Source: Oikopleura dioica (lineage: Eukaryota; Chordata; Appendicularia; Copelata; Oikopleuridae). From it: DNA of 64,000 nucleotides. Position 1 is the stretch's first letter. Each line of letters begins with the position of its first letter. A program made the translations under genes and the position numbers. Shown here in pieces: positions 20,589 to 32,248 of the stretch. The DNA lies in contig OU015567.1 of assembly GCA_907165135.1 (NCBI GenBank), positions 1,927,001 through 1,991,000 on the forward strand, written 5' to 3'. A model generated the notes under the pieces. The model searched no databases. It had not been told where the DNA came from and was given only the letters and a program-made list of their open reading frames with translations.

Positions 20589-21623
20589 AAACAAAATGGA
20601 AAAAACAAGCACTTCCTTTTTTAAGAACTTTCGACCAGTTAAAGTGGCAAATTTGAGATTTCAAAGGGATGAATCAAGAGCTAAAAGTGTGGGAAAGAAA
20701 GTTTTTTTCGAAAATGATGCTTTTTTGAGTGGTAATTTATGATTTCGAGAGTTCAAATTTTAAAGCGAAATTTTCGACTTGTTTTGTTGGTGACGAATTG
20801 AAGTCGTCACCGTGACGAAAAATAATTGAGAATTTTTTCAGGTGTTTTTTTTCGAAAATAACGCTTTTGTTTTTGAATTTTTCTCAGAAATTTTTGGGTA
20901 GAATGTACTTATAATTGATAAAACGCTTTTTATCATTCATAATCTGCTGCTCTTACATTTTTAAAACAAGATTGGAGAAGCCGCTTCTTGTTAGAATGTT
21001 CCTTACGGTTGGTATCTCTGCGCGTTACCCTCTGCGGGGGATTTGCCTGGCTGATAAACCTATCACCTTCTCAACGTTACCAAAACAACAAACTTCAACA
21101 ACAAAGAGTGCTGACTCTGGGTCAGATTGTAACGCTATCAGATTCGTCGGTAATTTTTCTGGTCTAAGCAGAAATCGCCACTCCACTCTTAGGTCTTGAA
21201 ATTTTTTCAAAAGGGTCTGATTCGCATGTTTACAAAGTGGAGGACCCTCAACTCGCAGATATCGTAATTAATCACCAGGGATTTTACCAGGCCTAGGTTT
21301 TAGACTCTTCGGGTTGTAGGGCTTCTGAGGGTTATTAAAAACATATTTGCTTTCGGAGAAAAAATGTTCAAATTTATGACGCAACAGAATAAATTCTGAA
21401 CTTCAAATTTTGATTCTGATTGATTGAAGTAAGCAAAAAGCCCTGAGTTCCAAATTTTCCTTTTGATCTATTCTAAATCTAAGTTTTATCAAACCATGTG
21501 GACCACATGATCTGGCTATCGAAAAGCTGCGTCTTTGAAAAGAATCATCAGCCGTAACGCTTTCTACTGATAAACTATCAGTAATTACGATGCTTCGATC
21601 CTTCGAGATCTGGTGTTTTAGAA
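20589..21623. other. Intergenic
   Basis: AT-rich, with an open but unsupported frame at 20915-21199. Nothing else recognisable. Confidence 0.4.
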
Positions 21624-22857
21624 ATGGAGGAGACGTTTTTGAGAGAGCTCTTTTTTCGGAAAAAATGGGTCTTGATTATCTTTAGCTTTGCTTTGACAAT
21701 GTAAGTTTATCTCGAAAAACCACCACTCAGAAAAGAATTTTAGATTGATGATGACCAAACCTGGTCTGAATTTGATTTCCAAAACCCGTTCTGCTCGTAA
21801 GTAAAAAATGAATTTGGCACAAATAAAATGAATTTGAAGTCTCTCCTGAATTGATGATGCAGCTTCCTGCTGGAAGTATTGACGAGTTCGATAGGCAATT
21901 TTTCGGACAAATAAATGTTAAACCATCTAAACAACACAAGCCAAAAACAATAACGGAGAAAGATATATCAAACATTACAGTCATGAATTTGAAGGGCCAG
22001 GTCTTCAAAGGCATAAAAGTTGATGATTGGTCCATGGTAACATATGATGAAGGAACAGGGACACTTTTATCGACGTCGTTGAATAGAGAAAATGAAATAC
22101 ATCCCTTTGAAGCAAAACAGTTCTGCGAAGAAAGAGGAGCAGTTTTGCCCTGGTTCGAACTTGCGAAATCAAACCTTCTTCCAACAAGACAGTTTTGGAT
22201 TGAATCGGAATGCAATTATTTTGATGAGACGATCCAAGCTTCCAACGAAATAAGGTGAACCAGTCACTTGATTATTTTTCGAATCGATTATTTTTCAGCA
22301 AAGCGTCTCTTGATAATCTTATGAAGAAATTTGTTCAAGAGTACCAAACGCTGATTTTAATCGAGAAAAATTCGGAAGCGGGGTTGTCTGCATGCCTCTG
22401 GCCAAATCAACAATCTTTGATTGACAGTAAGAGTGTTTAACGATGATGTTGGCCTATTGTTTTCCTAGATTTCCAGAAGCAGTATCTTTGCAAAAACACA
22501 ACTGACGAGTTAGGACGAGCAGTTCTTTACCAAAGTCAAGAAATCCTGTGCGATTTGCAGAAGATGAACATCACTCATATCCAAGACTATCATATCCTCG
22601 ATCGTAACTTCAAAGGCGGTCGGACTAAAACACTTGTTATTTTAATAAGAACCTAATTTTCAGAAACTTGGGTATCCAAAGTCATCGGTCCCGGAGCCTA
22701 TGCGAGGCTTGTATCTGGTTGGAAACTCTCTGACGACTTGACTGACTCGGGACTCAAATTGTGCAGCTATGCGGCACAGTGTCGTTTAGTTCAACGAGAG
22801 AGACTGGAGATCTTTCGACAGAGGAATGCGTGCACTCTTTGTATTTACAAAAACTGA
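21624..22857 (+). CDS. Type II membrane protein with C-type-lectin-like domain
   Basis: Six exons (21624-21700, 21744-21796, 21840-22254, 22299-22426, 22469-22618, 22664-22857) sum to 1017 nt (338 aa), all GT-AG with 42-45 bp introns. A short basic cytosolic tail (FLRELFFRKKW) precedes a signal anchor (VLIIFSFALTI). The ectodomain has a degenerate CTLD: FEAKQFCEERGAVLPWFEL, FWIESECNYF, then LSACLWPNQQ and QKQYLC. The calcium-binding EPN/QPD and WND motifs are not evident, so sugar binding is doubtful. A C-terminal extension has four more Cys (LCSYAAQCRL, ACTLCIYKN). An AATAAA signal is at about 22885. Confidence 0.8.
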
Positions 22858-22978
22858 TCTCTTTTCTTGTCGATTCAAATTGCCGAATAAAGTATCAATG
22901 CCAATCGTCTGTCTTTTCTCGAATCCTTTAAGAAGGGTAACAGTAGGTAGTACCTACTAGGTACACGGTAAAAAGTAA

Positions 22979-23050
22979 GCCTAATGCGGGGCTCGAACCC
23001 GCGACCGTTGGATTAAGAGTCCAACGCTCTACCGACTGAGCTAACCAGGC
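22979..23050 (-). tRNA. tRNA-Lys (CTT)
   Basis: 72 nt. The acceptor stem GCCTGGT pairs with ATTAGGC, with a TAGCTCAGTCGGTAGAGC D arm, anticodon loop CTCTTAA with anticodon CTT, T arm GCGGGTTCGAGCCCCGC, and no intron. A and B boxes are intact; a TTTTT terminator lies just downstream. Confidence 0.97.
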
Positions 23051-23119
23051 TTGACGCCCTCTGATAAGTAATCATAACTCTGATTTTGGAATGTAAGTAG
23101 TTATATTATTTCAAGGGTG

Positions 23120-24478
23120 TTATTTGTCAGTATATCCGATGTTTTGAAGCCCGAACTCCTCATCTTCTATCTTCGCGATTCTTTTTCGAACCGCAGGTAT
23201 CCTCAAAATAGCGACGAGGACAATCCCGAAGACAATTTGAAACGCAACGGCGATTATCGGGAAGAAGAAAGTTTGAGCGTTTTCATACATCTTGGACGGG
23301 TCTTAAAAGCCTTGAATCCCTGCTCATATTGATCAGATAATACCGGAATAGAGAACCAAAGTGATCGCATTGACCATCCGTCCATTTTGTACGGCGGTTT
23401 CAACACCAATCGTGAGATGCTGGAGAGCTTCGATTTTGAAATTTTTTCCACATTTTCTTATCAACCAGACAACACTGAAACTCATGGTGGCAGCAACTGC
23501 GAAACCAACGTATGGAAGGAGAGCTGCGTAGACTAGCTGGGACTAAAAGAAGCGTTGAAATCAAGGAGAAGAGTGAGAAAAGGGGCTTTGGATGAATAAT
23601 AAGGGTGTTGTTTCGATAACTCGAGAAGCTGAGTACTTACGACGGTTATAATCGCGGTCAAGTAGTATTTGTAAATTCCAATGATGAGAATAGCGATGAG
23701 AGTAAGAGTAGTTCCAGCTGCAAGGAGGATATTTGAAATTCTAACTGCTTTTGAGAACTTGTAGCGCTAGAAAAAAGATAACAGTCAATTTTTTAAAAAA
23801 AGGCAAACCTTTCCAAGCCAGTTGATAAATGAGCCGATGAGCGCAGGTACAATAACTGCGGCTAGAGTAGTTCCAATTTCTGCGAAGGGAATTTTGATGG
23901 CATCTTCGGAATCAACCATGACGGGGACAACTTGGAGCCAAGCTGGAGTCAGTCCAAGAGCGAGGACACAGGAGAGCATTGTCATAGTGATGGAAAGATC
24001 CAAGTCGCCGCCCATGTAGTAGATGATGATATTACTGAAGGAGTAAAGGTAAATTCTAGAGCAGTTTCTACCTGATTCCGCCGCCAGGAGCACAACCGTA
24101 AAGCATGATGACCAGTGCTTCATAGGTGCCAATCTTCGCTGCGGAAAGAAAAATCATCGCAAGACATGGCATTATTACAAATTGACAGAGCATTCCGACA
24201 AGGGGCCCTACTGGCTTCTTGATATATTTGAACATTTGATGCGGGTCTGTTGCCAATCCCATCGCAAGCATTCCGATGACAAGGGTCCAAAAGGCTCCAT
24301 CACCAACTACAGAGTTTGGGATGTCGGAACCGGGTAATGTTCCGTTGTATTTGATCATCAGCTGCTGCAGATTGAGCATGAACTCAGTCCGATTCGGAGC
24401 TCTAGAAGAGAGATAAAGATCGCTCACTCTCCTTTTTTTGTTTTATTTTCAAATAACTTACGTTGCATAAATGGGCAT
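23120..24478 (-). CDS. SLC10-family sodium/bile acid cotransporter-like protein
   Basis: Six exons (24462-24478, 24072-24401, 23809-24034, 23641-23766, 23344-23542, 23120-23301) sum to 1080 nt (359 aa); introns run 37-98 bp. About eight to nine hydrophobic helices are visible. Family marks: VIGMLAMGLATDPHQ in TM1, GPLVGMLCQFVIMPCLA, the discontinuous-helix motif GCAPGGGIRSNIIIYYMGGD, a second helix with ALIGSFINW, and TIGVETAVQNGRMVNA, matching the ETGxQN motif of SLC10. A glycosylation site (NRT) lies in the short extracellular N-terminus. Plasma-membrane sodium-coupled uptake of bile-acid-like or steroid sulfate substrates is family knowledge; tunicate substrates are unknown. Confidence 0.92.
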
Positions 24479-25258
24479 TTTTCTGATTCGTCGATTTTCT
24501 TTCGTTTTTCTCTCTTATATCGTGCAAAAAATGGTTCCACGTGACTAACAACTTTTATCCAGCAAGGGCGTTCTTATGACCGCGGGCGATTATTTAAGTG
24601 CGATTCAGATTCTCTCTCAGAGTTTCTTCTTTCATGCAAAATGGTCGAAATGGTCGAGTGCGTCCACTTTTATGAAGCTCTAGGTCACGCGTTATTCAGC
24701 CGATTTAGATTTATCACAGCTACAATCTACCTTAAACACCAGACTGCGGAATACTTTTACGACAAACAAGAATTTTATGCTACTTGAACATAATTCTCAG
24801 AAATGATTTTGTAAGGAGAAATTTGGAACGAAAGGGGTATTCTAAGGAGCTTTTGTTATTGAGACTTTCTGTACTCATTGTTGTCTATATATTCAAAAGG
24901 TAAGAAATTGAAAGCAGTTCCGGTTGAACGAGACTAACAAGATTGGCTTTGTGGTTTTTCGTTCTTTGTCATTCCTAAAGTATGACACTGTATCCATCTC
25001 AGAATGAGTTTTACGGTAAAATTTTTCCCATTTATTATCGGAGTGACAGGTTCATCGAAATTGAATTCACGAATATCATATTAATGACTCACTTCTGTAA
25101 GCTTTCTATTTGTTTTTCTGTGATATACCTGGGCGATATTTACTCTTGACTCACCATATATTTTAAAGCTTGAAATAATAAAAAGAAAAGAAAATTTTCA
25201 GTTTGTAATTTTTTATTCCGAATCAAGACCTTTTAAAAAGGTCATTAACTTGGCTGTT
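24479..25258. other. Intergenic with one small ORF
   Basis: Promoter side of SLC10. Contains the candidate 48-codon ORF at 24641-24787 (listed separately) and a T-rich 3' UTR for the Thr-rich gene. Confidence 0.4.
24641..24787 (+). CDS. Candidate short ORF, 48 aa
   Basis: An ATG-to-TGA frame with protein-like composition: MVEMVECVHFYEALGHALF, then FRFITATIYL and AEYFYDKQEFYAT. No signal peptide and no known family. It could be an exon of a longer transcript or chance; only composition supports it. Confidence 0.3.
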   Translation: MVEMVECVHFYEALGHALFSRFRFITATIYLKHQTAEYFYDKQEFYAT

Positions 25259-26405
25259 TCATTGCCCAAGGATTGTTGTCGTTGTTGTTGTCGTTGTAGT
25301 TGTAGTTGACGTTGTTGATGTCGTTGATGTTGTCGTTGTTGAATCAGTTGTCTTCGTTTCCATTGAGTCTCCAGTGTTTGTAGATAATGTTGAGTCGTCA
25401 GAGATGGTTGTTTGATCAATATCTACCACTGTTGTATCTGTAGATAGCGATTTCGTTATCACTTCTGTTAATAAAGTTGAAGCTTCTGTTAAGCCTTCAT
25501 CTGCCTAAAAAAAATTTAAAAAAAATCATAAAAATCAACAAGGCATCGAGCAAAACCGTTGTTTCTATCGAAGCTGTTGTCGAGCTATCTGCAGTTGCTT
25601 CCTCAGTGTCCATTATCAATGTCGTTGTTTTAGAAAGAAGGTTCGTTGTTGAGGAGTCAACCAGTAGAGTGGTTGTTTCCGACGAGTAAAGTTCAATCGT
25701 CTTTGAAAGTTTTTTTTTATAAGTCATAAAAGAAGATACCGAACCGTTGTTTCAACTGGTAATTCATTTATTGTTGATTGAAAATTCGGCTCTGTTATCA
25801 ATTCAGAAGGAAAAGTTTCTGGATTGATAGTTGAAGTTGTTGTCGATTTTGAGGGCATTATTGTTGTCGTCAGATCTCCGGAATCAGTGGCAGTTGTCGT
25901 CATGGTTGTCGTCGTTGAATTTAACCATTCGATGGTGGCAGTAAAAGAAATTGTCGAATCAATGACTCCAGTCTTTGTCAGAAAATTTAAGAATTAATAA
26001 AATTATTGTCGAACCGTGATTTCACCGGGAGTTGTCGCCGGTGAATTTCCAGTCGTTGTGTATGCCACTGAATAAGGTTAATCGATAACACATGATTTAA
26101 AAAAAATCGAAACTAACGAAGGAATGCCAGCCCAACAACAGAGCCCATTGCTAATACAACGGCAAAAGTAAACCAGAAATACTTCCAAAATCCGCTGCAA
26201 CATGCTCTTATGAAAGTTCCATGTTTCACCTTTGATCGAATTATTCACTATCAAAAAATAACATTCATACCGCGACATAGCTATCTCCAGAATCGCCCGA
26301 CCCGCCCGATCCACTTGACTTCGAGGAAATCGAGGAATTCGTTCTGGAATATCTACTTGATCCAATCGAGAAATTCTCCTCTAAATCGACCATCTCTCCG
26401 GTCAT
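25259..26405 (-). CDS. Type II membrane mucin-like Thr-rich protein
   Basis: Six exons (26271-26405, 26118-26229, 26015-26067, 25745-25972, 25557-25700, 25259-25504) sum to 918 nt (305 aa). The cytosolic region is Ser/Gly-rich and starts MTGEMVDLEENFSIG; one transmembrane helix (FWFTFAVVLAMGSVVGLAFL) follows, then an ectodomain of Thr, Ser and Asp repeats (ETTTLLVD, TTTTSTTSTTSTTTTT), expected to be heavily O-glycosylated. Exons 3-5 all end phase 0 at ACG|GTT, and exons 4 and 5 end in ACAACG, which points to exon duplication. Cell-surface barrier or adhesion role inferred. Confidence 0.8.
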
Positions 26406-26533
26406 CTTTCCTACGATCTGATTCCACCCGCATTAATTCAGACCATTTATGCAATTTCTGCAAATACTAACGTCGGCTTACGAAAGAAACATGGCTCCGC
26501 GAACGATAAAGAAATGTTAATAGAATTTTTTAT

Positions 26534-27028
26534 ATGATGAGGGGAGCGATCTTGGCATTTATTGATGGAAGTTCTCGAGTGATTTGCCATCGCGACCGAG
26601 TAAGAATTTCAACTTATATCACCTTTCGCTTGCTATAAAGTCATTATAATTGAAATAAAAATAAATTAATTCTGATTCCCCATCTGAGATGGGCCATCTT
26701 AAAAAGCATTCTGACATCTAACGCAAAGCCAAAAGCAAATTTCTGTAGAGAGCGTAAATGTTTTCAAAATTTTCTAAAAAAAGTCTCTAGATAAATTGTT
26801 GTTATCAGAGCTCAAGAACAGAACTGCTCAGTCTTTGGATTTTTCCGGTCCGATAAGCAGAAAAAAGAGGTAAATTCTAAAAAATTTATTCTATTTTAGT
26901 ATGAATTGAATAATTTCTAGTGTCAAGGAATGCCAAGAATGGGCGAAGGTTTTTAGCAGCGGGCGATTTCTTCGGCATCGAGAAAGAAGAAGAATGGTTG
27001 GAGCCTGTCAACTGCCTGTCTAAATGAG
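26534..27028 (+). CDS. Probable small gene, exon structure unresolved
   Basis: ATG at 26534 opens MMRGAILAFIDGSSRVICHR and ends at a GTAAGA donor (26600). Near 26815-26872 one frame reads AQEQNCSVFGFFRSDKQKKE up to a GTAAAT donor; another reads SLDFSGPISRKK. After the acceptor at about 26930 the frame VKECQEWAKVFSSGRFLRHR runs to a TAA at 27028. AATAAA follows at about 27058, supporting a plus-strand 3' end here. I could not find one splice path joining all pieces in frame. Confidence 0.35.
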
Positions 27029-27160
27029 TTTAAGCCTTCGCCTCATTCATTGTCCTGAATAAAATCAATTTCTTTCACAAAAACCCGCCTTGTCTTATTT
27101 TCTTGCATATATTTTCATATTTACATCAGGTTTAGTTATCAAATAAAATGATTGCAGATT

Positions 27161-27855
27161 TCACGCAGTAGAGCCACGGGCAATGAGGTATTTCCGCAGT
27201 CGATGATCGAGTGGTCTCGGCAGGAATTGTGAGGACTTCTGTCGTGCGCGGGTCTTGCATCCATTCCGCGCTCTCCCGCTGCGAGCTATCGCCAATCGAC
27301 AGGTGCGCGACTTGTAGTTTGAAATGGAAGTGTAGGTGTTGAAGAGATTCCGGGAAAGGCTTTCTGCGAACAGGCCATTTTTCGTTAGTTCCTTCTGAAA
27401 TTGAGTTGTTAGAAATGGAAGAGGGGGAGGAAGGACTTACTGTTCCGACGATTTCTCCTGATGCAGTCATGCTGAGATAGAGGCCAGTGTAGACGGATTG
27501 GATAGAGACGACTTGGTAGGCCATTACCTTGAATTCCATGATGCCTAGTAATAACGATTCAGTAACGTAAATGGGGTTTTATTCAAATTCGTTTTCTATT
27601 CAAATCGTACTTACTGTATCTACTCTCCGGCTCTCTTGTTCCCCTGATCGTTCCATCGGGCAAAATCTCCAAATGAAATCCAGTCTTGCAGTAGAGCTGC
27701 CTCAGCCGCGCTCTCGAGTAATTATACTCAATGTCGATAAAATGAAAGCTCTGGACAATCTGCTTCAATCTCGCCTTCTCCGTCTTCCTGATCCTCTTTG
27801 ATTCCAAAATACTCAGCAAAAATATAGAAAAGGATAAGATTTGGAGGATTCTCAT
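27161..27855 (-). CDS. Fibroblast growth factor, FGF9/16/20-like
   Basis: Exons 27615-27855, 27441-27544 and 27161-27394 sum to 579 nt (192 aa); introns are 70 and 46 bp. Leader [19 protein letters not shown]. The beta-trefoil core is clear: [20 protein letters not shown], then [48 protein letters not shown] and [10 protein letters not shown]. The order and the LYCxTGFHLEI and FLPRP blocks fit the FGF9/16/20 subfamily best. The usual ALNKDG strand is altered ([12 protein letters not shown]) and Cys are added, so receptor and heparin binding may differ. Intron positions match the conserved FGF splice sites. Secreted ligand of receptor tyrosine kinases. Confidence 0.93.
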
Positions 27856-29117
27856 TTTATGAAATTTTTTGAAATTCGGAGTCGAAAAATTATATAAAAG
27901 CAAAGATGAGAGCGCCATCAGGTGAGACCGCCGACTTGGGAAGAGGGTTGATTTGGTCTCCCGCGGCGCGTAAAGAGCGCTACTTTTTTGCGCCAAATGG
28001 CCGCTTTGATATAGGCAGAATGGGGGACCAGGGGGTTAGTAAAGGGCTTCACGTTTGTTTTCGGTGGACTAATGAGGAACGCTTCTCTTTAGTAATAAGT
28101 TCGAATAGGCCTTCATTTAATAGAGCTTTCAAAATTCAGTTTAAGCGATCTAAATATAAGATTTTCTCTTTTTTAATGCTTCTTATCTTCGTGAAAAATG
28201 ACATTGTTTTGGGTCAAAGTCAAAACAGGTTTTCTTTTTAATCTTTTGTGAAAAATTTTGTTCGAAAAATCTCCAAATTGAGACTTAAAATAATAATTTT
28301 TGAAATTTCTCTCTTCATATTTCTTAATAGCTTTATATTCTCAATTATATTTCGCTAAAAAAACAGTTCGAAACTCAAGTTTCGATAAAATTGAAAGAAA
28401 ATTCTTTTAAAATTGAAGCTTTTACATTTTTTTGCTTCAAAAAGTACTCATCGAGCATATGTCGCCCCTTTTCTTTGAAAAAATCCATCTATCCATGTCT
28501 GATCGATGAGTTCTTTTGATAAACACAGGAGAGAGCTCAATATTCTTAAATGGATCGCCCAATATTAAAATACAAATCCAAAGCGGAAAGTGCCTTTTTG
28601 ATTCAAAATGTATGAAGTGGCGCTTCCGGCGACCTAAAAATTTCAAAATCCAGCTCAAGCCGAGGAAGTAGGTCGTTTCCGTGCGAATTGCTCGAGTGGC
28701 ATTTTCAAAATAAATGCGCAATAAGGAGTGCTTTAAGATTAGGCAGCTCTTTTCGCACACGCCTGAGGGATCAAAATCTTTCGTGAAATAACGAAGATGC
28801 CTCTTTTTTTATGGAGCTTTTTAACTAAAAATGAGCAGTCTCGAAATTCCGAGCGATAAAAGAGGGAGCTCCTACTGAGCTGACCCGTGCAGCGGATTTT
28901 GGACGAACCAGGTGCGAGAAATTTGCACTGACTGGATCAAAGATCTCTTCTCCGACAAGTCTTTTTACGCTTCATAAAACTAAAGCCTCCCTTGACAGAC
29001 GAAATAAACTTGATTTGATTGAGTGCATAATTGACCTTTTTATGATTTGAAATCAACGAAGATTATATTATTGAAAATAAATTGTATTCAGGATTTCTGG
29101 TTGGGATCCTGAGCAAA
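27856..29117. other. Intergenic
   Basis: Upstream of FGF. Open frames at 27906-28241 (plus) and 28437-28760 (minus) have no splice or family support. Includes a GC-rich patch near 27950-28030 that could be a regulatory region. Confidence 0.4.
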
Positions 29118-30775
29118 CTAGGGTTGAAAGCAGAAATCTTCAGTGCAAGGATATGCGCATTCATCTGGTTCGGATTTAAAAATAATCGGTGTGAAGCATA
29201 CTCCCTCGTGTTCAAAGAGTTTTCTTGTGGATGTGACTTCTGTTCCATTCCATTCTCCTCGCTCAACAGATTGATAATTTCTAATTGAAAAAATTAAGCG
29301 ATCTTATTTTTGCTCTCACTCTTTTTCTCCACCAAAAATAATAAAATGATCTTCCAGAAAGATTGCAGAACCTTGTCGAAACACCTCAAACTTATTTAAT
29401 TCTCAAAATGATTTTGCTTACATTTTGAAGTTGTCCAACGACGCTCCATTTTTCATCTCGTAAAAGATACACATCCTTTATGTCACTACTAACATAACCA
29501 CCAAGAGTAAGGATTCCGTCGGAAAGTGTGACGCAGGAATGGTATCGAATTGCTCCCGCTGGTTGAGGCTGTTCATGACACCAGCCACTAAAAATGATGA
29601 AAAACTATTGATAACTGATTACCTAACAGAAAAAACTTCGACTGATGCGGAACTTAAGCCGGCAATCATTACTGCTTGATTATTAATAAGTCCCATGCAT
29701 CCAATAGGATGCTGTTCTTGTAAATCTGGCATTTCGAATGTTTCCGTCAAAGCTTTGACAAGCTTTGTGCCCTTTTTCATAGCCACAGAGGACCACTTCT
29801 TCTTCGATTTCATTAACAGTAATCAACGATGCATGATAGGTTTCGAAATACTGAACAAGTTTCTTTCCAGTATCTGTTATCTCACAATCTGTGATCGTAG
29901 CGATCTAAATCACTTTCATAATAAAGATTTAAGTGAAATGTAATAAGTACTTTTCGACCATCTGAAATTCCACCAAATATATAATTGATTCCATTCAGTA
30001 ATGCTGTTCCCGCTTTAATTAAATACTTTGAATTCGTAGAAGGTGACTTATAATAACGATTTTCCTGTCATGAGTTAACATTGTTTCCTACTTGAATGAA
30101 ATATCACACTCGCTGACTCTTTCTGAAAGTGTCCATCACTTGCAATAATATAACTGAAATCGACATAATTTGTTGCTGAGCTCTGGCATAATGCGGTCAC
30201 ATAGGGTACACATTTGTGCCCCTCGGAACAGGGACATCCTGTTTCACATCCACTATTACAGGGACATTTCTTTGATTTTTCTTTGAACTCATTGTAGCAA
30301 TCATCATAACATGTAGCATCAGCAGGGCAATTCTCAAGACAAGTCATGAGCTCATTGCTGTTCTCCTTAATACATTGCTTGTAATATCCATTGTTGATTT
30401 GCGGGTCTTTGCAGCCACAAATCGAATTCGGGCACCCATCACAACCGGCCATACAATCATCGAAACATGGACAACCTCGGTAGCAATCTACATTATTATT
30501 ATGGCTGAATAATGAATAATAAATCAACCTGTATAAAGCGTCAAACAATGCCTCTCGCAGGATGAGCTTTCGCAAGCATCCTTACACTCGACAAACTCGG
30601 TGTAGCAATACGAGTCACAGAGCAGCCCCAGATCTTCATCCCTTATATGCTCATTATAATAATAAGAACATAAATCACAATTGCTTGGGACGGATACTTA
30701 CGGGCAAGTAGCATTCCGAACAGTGGGACGAAAAGCTTCAAGAAAAGTTATCCAGTAGATAATCAAGCGTAACAT
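29118..30775 (-). CDS. Secreted Cys-rich kelch-repeat protein, one frameshift
   Basis: Eight exons: 30702-30775, 30529-30641, 30108-30487, 29951-30046, 29623-29904, 29422-29587, 29320-29390 and 29118-29280. The start MLRLIIYWITFLEAFRP looks like a leader. A Cys-rich N-terminal third follows (YCYTEFVECKDACE, CPCFDDCMAGCDGCPNSICG, CPCNSGCETGCPCSEGHKC), related to P2 at 9833-11374. The rest has kelch-like blades: NYIFGGISDGRK, VVLCGYEKGHKACQSFDGN, HSCVTLSDGILTLGGY, FIIFGGE. Exon lengths total 1345 nt, one more than a multiple of three: in exon 5 the frame must shift by +1 just after FDGN (about 29741-29748). Sequencing error or early decay. Confidence 0.7.
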
Positions 30776-30932
30776 GTCTCTTAGAATCTTTGATATCTTT
30801 GTCGGGGTATTGCTCCTTATTACTTTAATATTTGCAATGCCGTTAAATCCGCCGGCTAGCTCTCCTCCAGCTCATGCATCTCACCAAATAAGGAAATCAA
30901 GGAAGAAAACGATTTGTAACAGAAAGAATTAA
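30774..30932 (+). CDS. Candidate short secreted or membrane peptide, 52 aa
   Basis: The ATG lies in the palindrome ACATGT shared with the start codon of the kelch gene on the other strand. The frame gives a hydrophobic leader (IFDIFVGVLLLITLIFA), a Pro/Ser stretch (PLNPPASSPPAHA) and a basic tail (RKSRKKTICNRKN). It looks like a peptide precursor or signal anchor, but it could be the 5' flank of the kelch gene by chance. Confidence 0.3.
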   Translation: MSLRIFDIFVGVLLLITLIFAMPLNPPASSPPAHASHQIRKSRKKTICNRKN

Positions 30933-31183
30933 AACTTTATTTGCAGGAAAGAATCATTAAGAAAAGTTGGCATTATATTAGTCATTGAGAGCTTATGTCT
31001 TCAAAATAAGCTGCAAGTCGAATGTGAGTGAAATATTTTTTTTATTTATTTTCTTCTTTTTCGAGCTTCGTATTTACAGTTTTTGTCATCTTCTGAGATA
31101 TTTACAAAAGTCTTGTTTAATTTAACTGCATTTTTTCTAAAAATTTATAAAAACAAGACCGATAATGACGAAAAACAACCATT

Positions 31184-32248
31184 TTAGAGCGTGATAACGT
31201 TCTGCCAATCTGCTGGCAAGTCGGACTGCCAAGAGCTGGCGCTAGAAATCTGAGTTGGTGACATCTGCTTCCTCTGGCGGCGTTTTCGTCGTTTCTGCGT
31301 CTTGTTGGCGTTGTTGTTTATTGTTTTGTGAGCATCTGGCGCGTCGGTGTCGATTTCATCGATCGTGTCTAAAGAGTTACCTGGTTGGCGAATGTCTTCC
31401 TTAATGTCGTTCATGAAACCGCCCCAGATTCGATCCATCGAAAGTCCTGAAAAATAAGTCATTTTTCGCCTCGAAAATTATTGTGAATAAGTTATGTTGT
31501 ATCAAACTAGGGTTGAGCTAGGCTTACTAATTGATAAGGGAAAAGTCGCAATTGATAAGAAAAGCGGAGAGCGCCGCGGGAGCCCGTTATCACCTGTTGT
31601 TTACATTTTCAACCCATATTTAGAACTTCTCACGTCAAAATAATTATCCAAAAAACGGGCTGGAACGAACTTTTTTAACATTTTTTTTAACACAAAAATC
31701 TTGACCGAGAAAGCCAAAAGCTACTTATTCGGCTTCGTTCTTTGTTGTCTTACCACTGAACCGGTCGTTCAATCGGAATTCTTCCACCATCACGTCGGTC
31801 AATTTCTTTCCATCAGATTTAAAAATCGCGGAGAATCTCGAAAAAGTAGACTCCGTTCTTTTGACTTTTGTCGAAACAGGCTTGGAGTAATGCGCCTTGA
31901 TTTGTTCATAAGTGATTCCATCTTCGAGTTTTGAGGAATTTTCGTTGTCGGACTTGTCGGAGTCGGATTTGTTTGATCGATTTGAGCCAACTCCCGAATC
32001 GCATTCGCTTGAAAAAGTGTTGAAAAGACGGGAAAAATTGAATTTTTACCTGTTTCCTTCGGAAGAAATACTTTTCCCGCCGAGAGACCCATTTTTTCCC
32101 CTTTTGAAATTCTCCGAATCGGAAACTCCCGAGTCCGAATTTGTGTTACAGTCGGTCTCAGTCTCGGCTTTGTAGACGAACCGGTTCAGATATCCCGGAA
32201 GCTGCTTGCCATTTGGACTCGTCACCACTTCGTTTTTAATTCCTAAAC
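31184..32248 (-). CDS. Acidic/Ser-rich protein with basic nuclear-type motif, 5' incomplete
   Basis: Exons 32050-32248, 31754-32007 and 31184-31446 join in frame (introns 42 and 307 bp). Exon 1 here begins after a TTTTCAG acceptor, so at least one upstream exon is missing; a GTAAGA donor near 32826 is a candidate. Features: DCNTNSDSGVSDSENFKRG, SNKSDSDKSDNENSSK (acidic phospho-site-like), KVKRTESTFSRF, a tail with KTQKRRKRRQRKQ and a C-terminus SWQSDLPADWQNVITL. Probably nuclear or signalling, largely disordered; family not recognised. Confidence 0.65.

Noticed and set aside
25209-25420. Gln/Arg-rich frame in the Thr-rich gene
   Set aside because: It is an alternate frame of the ACA/ACG/TCA repeat; the Thr frame is the one that splices and continues.
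27906-28241. 111-codon frame upstream of FGF
   Set aside because: No family, no splice sites and an odd composition change half way; likely promoter DNA.
28437-28760. 107-codon minus frame
   Set aside because: AT-rich frame dominated by Ile, Phe, Arg and Lys, without motif or splice support.
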